From assembly GCF_018968705.1 (NCBI RefSeq), contig NZ_CP076668.1, positions 4,227,001-4,291,000 of the forward strand: a stretch of DNA of 64,000 nt, given 5' to 3'. Numbering within the stretch: position 1 is the first letter of the stretch; every line of letters begins with the position of its first letter. The notes beneath the pieces were generated by a model. That model was given only the letters and a program-made list of their open reading frames with translations. It was not told the DNA's origin and made no database searches. A program made the translations under genes and the position numbers. Source of the stretch: Pseudomonas lijiangensis. Lineage in GTDB: Bacteria > Pseudomonadota > Gammaproteobacteria > Pseudomonadales > Pseudomonadaceae. Shown here one piece after another: positions 9,019-16,221 of this stretch.

Positions 9019-9655
9019 ATCCGTTCACGCGCCGTTAAACCCGGCTATCCGGACCACCGCACGCCCCTTGCAAAAGATTCGTGTTTATCTTGGCAGGCAG
9101 GAAAACCGGGACAACCGGGACAGGAGGCGCGATACGGTCATTGCGGTGCGCAATACGGACAAAGAGATTGGTATGTAATATTGGATCTCATCAAAAAACG
9201 CAAAGCGATGAGTGAAAAGCCAATTTTTGTAGGACAAGATCGAGCGGTGCTCTGTAAATCTGAGGTGAAGCATATATCCATATGCCTTTTAAGGCAGAAA
9301 TAACATCTCTCCAGATAAATCCGACCCTATCTGCTAATGCCGATCAATTAAGGTCACAAATCACTTTGTGGGAGGCCGCTTGCTCACGACGTCAGTATAC
9401 AGACGCAAAACATCTGCCGGCTTTCAGACTTTTCGCCAGCAAGCTGCTCCCATAAGCCTTGTTTACGTCGTAACTAATCTGAATTACTCGTGTAAAAATA
9501 TTTTTCTAGCGCATTAAAAAATTTTAACGAACCCCTTTCCTATCATTGAAGCCCCCAACACTTTAACGACACGCCAAAAAAGGACAAAATTTAATTTGCA
9601 GACTCCCAAAATCATGCATTAACATCTCAAAACTTACCACTTTCAGAGAAACCAC
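9019..9655. other. Gene-free AT-rich interval with a REP pair
   Basis: No convincing gene is present. The left part is the probable promoter region of the short STAND regulator. The middle has an inverted REP pair (9367-9454). From about 9460 base composition falls sharply towards AT, continuing into the next gene, which suggests the boundary of acquired DNA. Confidence 0.6.
9367..9454. repeat. Inverted REP pair (BIME-like)
   Basis: The left arm TGTGGGAGGCCGCTTGCTCA and the right arm (9432-9454), read in reverse as TGGGAGCAGCTTGCTGGCGA, are related inverted copies of the Pseudomonas REP consensus. They are separated by about 40 bases. The pair lies just before the composition shift at 9.46 kb. 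Confidence 0.65.
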
Positions 9656-10576
9656 ATGCCCACTGCAGTAGTACTAATAACACTTTACATACTCCTACCA
9701 ATTATTTGGGGAACAAAAAAACACTATTCAACCCCTAAAAACTACAAAACCCTGATCCGCCAACTGTCACCCCTGACTAAAAAATTGAAAAATCTAGATA
9801 CAGAAACGATTATTTCCATTATATTCTGGATTGCCACCTCCCTCCTATACATCTTTGTTTTTCTCCAAGCAAAAGGTGTGACACAGTCAAAATTTTTTGG
9901 CCGCTCCTTATTATTTTTCTGCTCAGCAACCCCCCTATTACTATTTATAATAAAATTCAAAATCCTCCTATTCATACGCAGCAATTATTCTTGGCTAAAA
10001 TGGACTGCTGGTGTAATAGGTGTGATAGTCACTATTTTTGCAAGCGTGTACGCTGATGAAATGATTGTAAAAGCCACACACTCAAGAGCAGAAAATTTTC
10101 CTGCGGCACAACGAGTACTAATAGTTGCAAACTCACTTCTGGCATATTACTACCTCATGATATTTACCATACTTACTGTCTGTGCATTTCAAATGTTTTA
10201 TATTTTCTTCAAAGAAATGATTCGAGACAAATACCTGAGCAAATACATTCGAGCCTGGAATATTATTCTCCAAAAAAAACCAAGCAAAGCCCATTACAAA
10301 AAAGCAAACTTTAGTGATCTTTCACTAGTTGTAGGACTTCTACTTTGCAGCACAGGCATGATAAAGCTTGGCGAGATACATCTTAATGAAAACTCACTCA
10401 ACACGAACATTCAACGGATTATTATTTTTTCCTCTTTTCATGCAAGACCAGAAGATTGTGACATGGAATATAGCGACCGTATCTTCGTTGCTATTTTACC
10501 TTTTGATAAGATGGTTACTGCTACCCGCACCGAAAACGGGACGTATGATTTTAAGTCGGGACGATGCCAACGCTAA
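9656..10576 (+). CDS. Unknown AT-rich multi-pass membrane protein
   Basis: I do not recognise this 306-residue protein. It shows hydrophobic segments at about residues 3-18, 52-71, 83-105, 116-132, 154-185 (possibly two) and 222-238, linked by Lys-rich loops. A C-terminal tail of about 60 residues has two cysteines (268 and 304) near an aromatic and charged stretch. The tail could be periplasmic with a disulfide (inference). Base composition is roughly 37% GC, far below the neighbouring genes, and codon use is AT-biased (many AAA, ATA, TTA), which indicates horizontal transfer. The start is the ATG at 9656 with a weak AGAG site. It stands alone between a REP pair and a toxin-antitoxin module; function unknown. 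Confidence 0.75.
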   Translation: MPTAVVLITLYILLPIIWGTKKHYSTPKNYKTLIRQLSPLTKKLKNLDTETIISIIFWIATSLLYIFVFLQAKGVTQSKFFGRSLLFFCSATPLLLFIIKFKILLFIRSNYSWLKWTAGVIGVIVTIFASVYADEMIVKATHSRAENFPAAQRVLIVANSLLAYYYLMIFTILTVCAFQMFYIFFKEMIRDKYLSKYIRAWNIILQKKPSKAHYKKANFSDLSLVVGLLLCSTGMIKLGEIHLNENSLNTNIQRIIIFSSFHARPEDCDMEYSDRIFVAILPFDKMVTATRTENGTYDFKSGRCQR

Positions 10577-10655
10577 CAGTTTTTGATAATAAACACTGCC
10601 CCTATTCATCCTTCAACTTTAAATATCAATACTTTTCTAGTTGGGCTGACCTTGA

Positions 10656-10943
10656 TCAACAGCTGAAGCGCTCGTTACGCTCATGGAGAATTCGCGCAAT
10701 GAAAACGATATCTTGCTTGACGATATAGCTCACAACAAACGGGTAGCGATTAAGTACCAACTCCCGAACATCAGGATTCTGGGCTGGTCGCCCCATGCCC
10801 GGAAATGCTTCAAGTTGTTCAATCGAGGCGAAAATTTCGGAAATTACTGTATCGGCTCGAAGGTCGCCTATAAGTGCCGCGTAATAACCATGAATGGCAT
10901 CAAGGTCGCTATCAGCTTTTTCACTTAACTCGATTTGCGGCAC
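10656..10943 (-). CDS. ParE/RelE-superfamily toxin
   Basis: This 95-residue protein has the ParE-type toxin fold signature: an N-terminal helical pair (KADSDLDAIHGYYA), the FPGMGRP turn, VRELVLNRYPFVVSYIV strands and a C-terminal FIARILHERNE strand. ParE toxins act on DNA gyrase and RelE toxins cleave mRNA on the ribosome; sequence alone does not tell which applies. Its start overlaps the end of the upstream antitoxin gene by 23 bp, a typical toxin-antitoxin operon giving coupled translation. Confidence 0.85.
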   Translation of the reverse strand: MPQIELSEKADSDLDAIHGYYAALIGDLRADTVISEIFASIEQLEAFPGMGRPAQNPDVRELVLNRYPFVVSYIVKQDIVFIARILHERNERFSC

Positions 10944-11169
10944 GTGCTGCCCACTTGGCTTTAACAGTTTCCAGTTTGATCGTTTTCCCGGCCTCGATGT
11001 CAGTAAGCCCTTCGCTGACAGCCTTTACGTGCCAGGATTCTGCTTCGACATAGCGGGTCAAGGCTCGCTTAAGGTGGTACTGACGATCACGATCCGTAGC
11101 CAAGGCGAGCTGATCAAGCATTTCAATCAGACCTTCTTCAACACGGAATGACAAAACAGGGGATGCCAT
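10921..11169 (-). CDS. Ribbon-helix-helix antitoxin (CopG/ParD type)
   Basis: This 82-residue protein has an N-terminal ribbon-helix-helix (SPVLSFRVEEGLIEMLDQLA, then a second helix RQYHLKRALTRYV) and a charged C-terminal tail that would wrap the toxin. Such antitoxins dimerise and repress their own promoter through the RHH ribbon. It has an AAGGAG ribosome site and is the first gene of the pair. A palindrome immediately upstream (11188-11227) is the probable operator. Confidence 0.85.
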   Translation of the reverse strand: MASPVLSFRVEEGLIEMLDQLALATDRDRQYHLKRALTRYVEAESWHVKAVSEGLTDIEAGKTIKLETVKAKWAARAANRVK

Positions 11170-11187
11170 GATAGCTCCTTGATGATG

Positions 11188-11227
11188 GTCGTATACGTTG
11201 CATACACAACATGCGCAAGTATACGAC
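11188..11227. promoter_or_regulatory. Antitoxin operator palindrome
   Basis: GTCGTATAC at 11188-11196 is perfectly inverted as GTATACGAC at 11219-11227, with a weaker TTGC/GCAA inverted pair inside. It lies about 20-58 bp upstream of the antitoxin start, where RHH autorepressors bind (inference from position and symmetry). Confidence 0.7.
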
Positions 11228-11290
11228 GAACATTACGCATATTCCACGGCCTGCTCCACTCAACGGAACCGTAGCTATGCAGCACAAAGC

Positions 11291-12241
11291 CTAACTGAAC
11301 TGCTCACGATACTGGGCTGGCGTCAGCCCGATCTTGCCGCTGAACAGGAAGCGCATGTGTCGCACACTGCCGAAGCCGCTTTTATAAGCCACGGTCTTGA
11401 GTGGCAGCTCTGTGGTTTCCAGCAGGTTCCGGGCGTGATCGATGCGGGCGCTCTGCAGGAAGTCCATGGGTGTCATCCCGACTTCACGGGCAAAGGTGCG
11501 AGCGAAGTGTCGGGCACTCATATTGGCGAGGCCGGCCATGCGCTCGACGCTGAAGGCCTCATCCAGATGCTCCAGCACGTAGTTCTGTACACGGGTAACG
11601 GGGGTTTCCTGCAAGGCAATGGCAGTCATCAAGGGGCTGAACTGCGCCTGGCCGCCCTGGCGCCTCATCAATACCAGCAACACTTTGGCCACATCCTGGG
11701 CGACCTTCTTGCCATGATCCTGGGCAACGACCGCAAGCGAGAGGTCGATACCGGCAGTGACGCCACCGGAGGTCATGAGGTTGCGATCACGGATGTAGAT
11801 CTGATCGGTTTCCACCTGCGCCTTGGGGAAGCGCTTGATGAGCCGGTCCGTATAATGCCAGTGAGTGGTCACGCGATGTCCGTCGAGCAGACCGGCATCC
11901 CCCAGAATGAAGGCCCCGGTACAAATGGAGCCATAGCAGGAAGACCGAGGCGCGACCTCATTCAGCCAGTTCAACAAAGGCTGGTGTCTTTCGTTGTAAG
12001 CCCCTGGACCTCCAGGTATCAACAGAAGGTCGTAGTCTTCCACGGCCTGGTCCATATGCCGATCGGCCACGATGTTGACGCCGCTGGACGCACGAAGCGC
12101 ACCCAGCTCGGTGCCAATGGTCGTTATCCGGTAATGCTTGTCGGGCGCCAGATAGCGATTGGCAATGGAAAAAACCTCGATAGGCCCGGCCATGTCGAGC
12201 AAGAGAAAGTCCGGGAACAGCACCATCGCCACGGTTTTCAT
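11291..12241 (-). CDS. GlxA-family regulator (DJ-1/PfpI-like domain + AraC HTH)
   Basis: The 316-residue protein has a class I glutamine amidotransferase-like (DJ-1/PfpI) domain in residues 1-195, with the nucleophile-elbow motif SICTGAF around Cys107. An AraC-type DNA-binding domain follows at about 215-316 (FSVERMAGLANMSARHFARTF, GMTPMDFL, TVAYKSGFGSVRHMRFLF). This architecture is shared by regulators of amine and amino-acid catabolism such as GbdR, ArgR and CdhR, which sense metabolites. The target here is unknown; the divergently transcribed pirin gene at 12445 is a candidate by position only. Confidence 0.9.
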   Translation of the reverse strand: MKTVAMVLFPDFLLLDMAGPIEVFSIANRYLAPDKHYRITTIGTELGALRASSGVNIVADRHMDQAVEDYDLLLIPGGPGAYNERHQPLLNWLNEVAPRSSCYGSICTGAFILGDAGLLDGHRVTTHWHYTDRLIKRFPKAQVETDQIYIRDRNLMTSGGVTAGIDLSLAVVAQDHGKKVAQDVAKVLLVLMRRQGGQAQFSPLMTAIALQETPVTRVQNYVLEHLDEAFSVERMAGLANMSARHFARTFAREVGMTPMDFLQSARIDHARNLLETTELPLKTVAYKSGFGSVRHMRFLFSGKIGLTPAQYREQFS

Positions 12242-12444
12242 GAGTTTCGCATCGTTTGAATGAAGACAGGCTGCACATTATGAACAAGATGGCCCGGCTC
12301 TGCTGGCCACTCGAAACTGTCAACCAGAACAGGACAGTCATTCGTTTTTCAGCTACTTATTGCCAGCCCCGATAACCAGTAACCTTTCTCTCACTAGGTC
12401 GATACCTGAATTTGCAGCCTCGACATCTGAATGGAGAAAGAATC

Positions 12445-13167
12445 ATGCTGACTCTTCGCAAAGCTTCCGATCGTGGCGCAGCCAACCATGGCTGGCTGAA
12501 ATCCTTTCACACCTTCTCGTTTGCCAGCTACTACAACCCGCTGGAACAGGGATTTTCCGATCTGCTGGTGATCAATGACGACCGTGTCGCAGCAGGCAAA
12601 GGGTTCGGCCAGCACCCCCATCGCGACATGGAGATTTTCTCCTATGTGCTCGAAGGTGCTTTGGAGCACAAGGACACTCTGGGGACCGGCTCGGTGATCC
12701 GCCCTGGCGATGTGCAATTGATGAGCGCTGGCAGCGGCGTCGCCCACAGCGAGTTCAATCACTCGGCAAGCGAGCCGGTGCATTTCCTGCAGATCTGGAT
12801 TGTGCCGAATGTGGCTGGTGCGCAACCGACCTATCAGCAGGAACACTTCAGCCCGGAACAGAAGCGCGGACGCCTGAAGCTGATCATTTCCCCCGAAGGG
12901 AACGATGGCTCCTTGAAAGTCCGTCAGGATGCCCGGGTCTATGCCGGTCTGTTCGACGGTAATGAATCGGCCAGCCTTGAACTGGCAGCCGATCGCCATG
13001 CCTACGTACATGTCGCCCGTGGCAGCGTTGTACTCAATGGTGAGCGTCTCGGGGCAGGCGATGGTGTGCGCCTGCGTGACGAACAGCAGATTCACTTGAG
13101 TGAAGGCGTCGATGCCGAAGTACTGGTTTTCGACCTGCGGCCGAACGAGCGGCCACAGATGCCTTGA
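12445..13167 (+). CDS. Pirin-family protein (YhhW-like, putative quercetinase)
   Basis: This 240-residue bicupin has the pirin metal site: H57 and H59 in GQHPHRDMEIF and H101 and E103 in VAHSEFNHS. The start is the ATG at 12445, preceded by GGAGA eight bases upstream; an earlier in-frame ATG at 12412 lacks a ribosome site. The E. coli relative YhhW has quercetin 2,3-dioxygenase activity, and other bacterial pirins bind metabolic enzymes, so the physiological role is open. It is divergent from a GlxA-type regulator gene. Confidence 0.9.
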   Translation: MLTLRKASDRGAANHGWLKSFHTFSFASYYNPLEQGFSDLLVINDDRVAAGKGFGQHPHRDMEIFSYVLEGALEHKDTLGTGSVIRPGDVQLMSAGSGVAHSEFNHSASEPVHFLQIWIVPNVAGAQPTYQQEHFSPEQKRGRLKLIISPEGNDGSLKVRQDARVYAGLFDGNESASLELAADRHAYVHVARGSVVLNGERLGAGDGVRLRDEQQIHLSEGVDAEVLVFDLRPNERPQMP

Positions 13168-13170
13168 AGA

Positions 13171-13225
13171 TTCTTTCTATATATAGAAAGAAAAAGCGCG
13201 CCTCCTGATGACTGGGAGGCTCGCG
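13171..13225 (+). terminator. Palindromes after the pirin gene
   Basis: A perfect 22-bp AT-rich palindrome at 13171-13192 (TTCTTTCTATA and its inverse) begins 4 bases after the pirin stop. It is followed by a hairpin with GCCTCC...GGAGGC arms at 13200-13220. Together they probably end the pirin message and form a backup stop for the tRNA operon coming the other way, since the minus-strand side of the second hairpin is followed by a T-run. Confidence 0.5.
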
Positions 13226-13229
13226 AAGG

Positions 13230-13275
13230 GAAAAAACGCAAAAACAAGAACGCCGCTCAATGAGCGGCGTTCTTG
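13230..13275 (-). terminator. Terminator of the tRNA operon
   Basis: A strong hairpin (arms AAGAACGCCGCTCA, inverted at 13246-13274) starts about 8 bases past the 3' end of the last tRNA. On the minus strand it is followed by T-rich sequence, a classical intrinsic terminator. Confidence 0.85.
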
Positions 13276-13282
13276 AAGAATA

Positions 13283-13358
<76 letters not shown>

Positions 13359-13360
13359 AA

Positions 13361-13436
13361 TGGCGTCCCCTAGGGGACTCGAACCCCTGTTACCGCCGTG
13401 AAAGGGCGGTGTCCTAGGCCACTAGACGAAGGGGAC
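13361..13436 (-). tRNA. tRNA-Glu (TTC), second copy
   Basis: This 76-nt gene has acceptor GTCCCCT, anticodon loop CCTTTCACG giving TTC, T-arm AGGGGTTCGAGTCCCCT and an encoded CCA. Only two bases separate it from the following tRNA-Gly, so they are processed from one transcript. Confidence 0.97.
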
Positions 13437-13540
13437 ACGCTACCCGGAACACATGGTGTGTGTTCCAGTGTCCAGATCCGCATCCGAAGATTTGGTTCTG
13501 GTTTCACTCAACCCCGCCCGAAAGCAGAATTGTATAAAAC

Positions 13541-13616
<76 letters not shown>

Positions 13617-13620
13617 AATA

Positions 13621-13696
13621 TGGCGTCCCCTAGGGGACTCGAACCCCTGTTACCGCCGTGAAAGGGCGGTGTCCTAGGCCACTAGACGAAGGGGAC
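13621..13696 (-). tRNA. tRNA-Glu (TTC), first copy
   Basis: First gene of the tRNA operon; 76 nt, anticodon TTC, encoded CCA, identical to the second copy. It lies about 60 bases downstream of a near-consensus sigma-70 promoter. Confidence 0.97.
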
Positions 13697-13758
13697 ACAC
13701 GTGCAACATTCACTACTTACTGCGCTTCGCTGTGTGCTTTACGCTGTAAGTGGCGCGC

Positions 13759-13787
13759 ATTCTATGGATGGTTTGGCAGGCCGTCAA
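13759..13787 (-). promoter_or_regulatory. Sigma-70 promoter of the tRNA operon
   Basis: On the minus strand TTGACG (13787-13782) and TAGAAT (13764-13759) are separated by exactly 17 bases. They are followed by a GC-rich discriminator (GCGCGCC), the hallmark of stable-RNA promoters under stringent control. Confidence 0.85.
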
Positions 13788-13969
13788 CCCCCTTCTGAAA
13801 ATTTATTTAAATCAATGACTTCGCCCCTCTTTAAGGTTCACGCCGCTGGCCGGAAAACTATTGCCTCAGGAGAAAATTTAGTTGCAATGTCCGACGGAGG
13901 CATCTATGCGCAATAGTGCTTAGCCACTACACTCGCACAATAATTTATGGAAAAAATGAGGTTTGCGCA

Positions 13970-14740
13970 GTGACACCACTCATGATCACGTTGATGGTAG
14001 TAGCTGGTATCGCGCTGCTTATAGCGATTGGCTACCTGAACCATGTCGCTGAAAACAGCAAACTGGACAAGGCTCGTGCAAAGGTAGAGCTCAACGACCG
14101 GCTACGGCGTTGCAGTGAAATCAGCGAGACCTTCCCCGGCCAGTTGATGTCGCCAGCCCTCAAGCTGTTGCTGACCCGCCTGGAGCTCAATGTCGTGCAG
14201 CGCATGCTGGCGCTGGAAAAAGGCAACCCACAGCTCAAGACCCGCGTGACCGAACTGGAAGAGCTGGTGGCACAGGGCGACCGTATCCAGGTCACCAACG
14301 CCGTCAGCCCGATCCAGACCGAAGCCAAGGCCAAGGACATTCGCTTTCTACTGGAAGCGCTGCATGGTCAGGTCACTCGCGCCGCTCATGACGGTTTCCT
14401 GCCAACCAGCGAAGCCAAGCACTGGATCCGCGAAATCCGCACCATCCTGGTGAACCTGCACATCGAGTTCTTCAATAACCTCGGCCAGCTTGCGCTCTCT
14501 CAAGAGCAGCCAGGTCAGGCCCGCCTGGCTTTCGAGCGCGGCGTGCAGTACCTGCGCAATCAGCCGGACCCTGTGACCTATCAGCAACAGTTGCAGGCCA
14601 TGGAAAAACAACTGGCACGCGCCAACTCCATGGTGCTGACCAATACAGCGCCTACCGATGATGACGACAACGCCCTGACCGAAGGCCTGAAGGCCGACGA
14701 AGTCGAATCGGAATGGAAGAAGAAAGTCATCTACGATTGA
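13970..14740 (+). CDS. Conserved membrane-anchored protein of unknown function
   Basis: This protein of about 256 residues has one N-terminal transmembrane segment (MITLMVVAGIALLIAIGYL) followed by a cytoplasmic, mostly helical body rich in Glu, Gln, Leu and Arg (ELEELVAQGD, LARLAFERGVQYL-like repeats) and an acidic linker (DDDDN) before the C-terminal KKKVIYD. I recognise no domain; the helical part may be TPR-like. The GTG at 13970 is chosen because a GAGG site sits about 8 bases upstream; ATG at 13982 is the alternative. It stands alone between the tRNA operon promoter and the convergent fRMsr gene. Confidence 0.75.
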   Translation: MTPLMITLMVVAGIALLIAIGYLNHVAENSKLDKARAKVELNDRLRRCSEISETFPGQLMSPALKLLLTRLELNVVQRMLALEKGNPQLKTRVTELEELVAQGDRIQVTNAVSPIQTEAKAKDIRFLLEALHGQVTRAAHDGFLPTSEAKHWIREIRTILVNLHIEFFNNLGQLALSQEQPGQARLAFERGVQYLRNQPDPVTYQQQLQAMEKQLARANSMVLTNTAPTDDDDNALTEGLKADEVESEWKKKVIYD

Positions 14741-14791
14741 TGACCGCACCGCCGTTGCGCTGCACTGCGCAACGGCGGACAGGCTCCCGGC

Positions 14792-15274
14792 TCAGCAGTC
14801 GGTAGACGCCAGAAAGATAGCTGCCAGACGTTCGATCCCCTCCTGATCCTTCTCCTTGAATCGCCCGACTTGCGGGCTGTCCAGATCCAGCACGCCAATC
14901 AGACGCCCTTCCTTTATCAACGGAATGACCAGCTCGCTATTGGAGGCACTGTCGCAGGCGATGTGCCCCGCAAAAGTATGGACATCTTCCACTCGCTGGG
15001 TTTGCCGGCTTTGGGCCGCAGCACCGCATACACCACGCCCGAACGGGATGCGCACGCAGGCGACCTGCCCCTGGAACGGCCCGAGCACCAGCTCTTCGTT
15101 GCGATTCAGATAAAAACCTGCCCAGTTCAAATCCGCTATCTGGGTATAGAGAAACGCAGAAAACTGCGCGGCGTTGGCAATGAAGTCACGTTCATCGGCC
15201 AGCAGCGCCTGTAACTGTGCAGCCAACAGGTCATAACCTTCCTGGCCCGCACCCACGTCTTGCAAATCGATCAT
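14792..15274 (-). CDS. msrC: Free methionine-(R)-sulfoxide reductase (fRMsr, GAF domain)
   Basis: This 160-residue single GAF-domain protein matches the YebR/MsrC family, which reduces free methionine-R-sulfoxide using thioredoxin. The three redox cysteines are C73 (GQVACVRIP), C83 (GRGVCGAA) and C107 (GHIACDSAS), spaced as in the E. coli enzyme. The start chosen is the ATG at 15274 (MIDLQDVG), which overlaps the stop codon of the upstream ATPase gene as ATGA, implying translational coupling. A longer reading would begin inside that gene. Together with MsrB and glutathione peroxidase a few kb away it forms an oxidised-sulfur repair set. Confidence 0.88.
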   Translation of the reverse strand: MIDLQDVGAGQEGYDLLAAQLQALLADERDFIANAAQFSAFLYTQIADLNWAGFYLNRNEELVLGPFQGQVACVRIPFGRGVCGAAAQSRQTQRVEDVHTFAGHIACDSASNSELVIPLIKEGRLIGVLDLDSPQVGRFKEKDQEGIERLAAIFLASTDC

Positions 15275-16161
15275 GCCTGTTGCTCCAACAATTTCAGGCC
15301 TACCCAGTAACGCGCAAACTGGTAGGCACAACGACCATTACGATTACCCCGCCCGGTCGCCCAACGGACAGCCGCCTTGTCCAGCTCTTCATCGCGCTGC
15401 CACGTCAGGCCGGCCTTCTGTGCGAGTTGGGTAATCCAGTGTTCCACGACATTCAGGAAGTGCTCCTGAGTGAACGGATAGAAAGACAGCCACAAGCCAA
15501 AGCGGTCCGACAGCGCTATCTTGTCTTCCACCGCCTCGCTGGGATGCAGCTCGCCTTCCACATGCTTCCAGTTTTCGTTATCGCTCTCCTTCTCCGGCAC
15601 CAGATGGCGGCGGTTGGAGGTTGCATAGAGCAGCACATTATCCGGTGCCTGTTCGAGCGAGCCATCGAGCACGCTCTTGAGTACGCGATAGTCACCCTCC
15701 CCCGACTCGAAGGAAAGATCATCGCAGAACAGCACAAAACGCTGGGGCAGTTTCTGCAGTTGCTCGACCACTCGCGGCAGATCACCCAGATGGTCCCGTT
15801 CGATTTCGATCAGGCGCAGGCCTGCACCGGCATATTCAGCCAGCAAGGCCCGAATCAGCGAAGACTTGCCGGTGCCACGCGAGCCCCACAGCAACGCATG
15901 GTTGGCAGGCAGGCCATCGATGAACTGACGAGTATTGCGTCCCAACTGGTCCCGCTGCCGATCGACACCGATCAGGTCCGACAGGCGCATGTCCAGGCTG
16001 ACCTCAAGGGGCAGCAGATAACCGCTGCGCCCTTCTCGCACCCAACGCGCCGCCAGAGTCGCGGACCAGTCCAGCGGCTCGCGAACGGCAGGCAACAAGG
16101 GCTCCAGACGAGTCAGCACGGCATCGGCGCGCTCCAGAAAAGCCATCAACCGAGAATCCAC
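15271..16161 (-). CDS. DUF815-family AAA-like ATPase
   Basis: This 296-residue P-loop ATPase has Walker A GSRGTGKS at residues 93-100 and Walker B VLFCDDLSF at 143-151, followed by ATSNRRHLVP and the conserved basic helix GRGNRNGRCAYQFARYWVG near the C-terminus. This is the DUF815 family, common in proteobacteria and without a firmly established role. It is translationally coupled to fRMsr downstream and divergent from sagS. Confidence 0.85.
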   Translation of the reverse strand: MDSRLMAFLERADAVLTRLEPLLPAVREPLDWSATLAARWVREGRSGYLLPLEVSLDMRLSDLIGVDRQRDQLGRNTRQFIDGLPANHALLWGSRGTGKSSLIRALLAEYAGAGLRLIEIERDHLGDLPRVVEQLQKLPQRFVLFCDDLSFESGEGDYRVLKSVLDGSLEQAPDNVLLYATSNRRHLVPEKESDNENWKHVEGELHPSEAVEDKIALSDRFGLWLSFYPFTQEHFLNVVEHWITQLAQKAGLTWQRDEELDKAAVRWATGRGNRNGRCAYQFARYWVGLKLLEQQA

Positions 16162-16221
16162 GAAACCTCCTTATATTTAACTGATTAACCACAAGGCCCG
16201 ATCGGCTATGCTTGCCCCGCA

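Noticed and set aside
9085..9273. A 62-codon frame in the gap before the AT-rich membrane protein gene
   Set aside because: Weak start context and no recognisable sequence.
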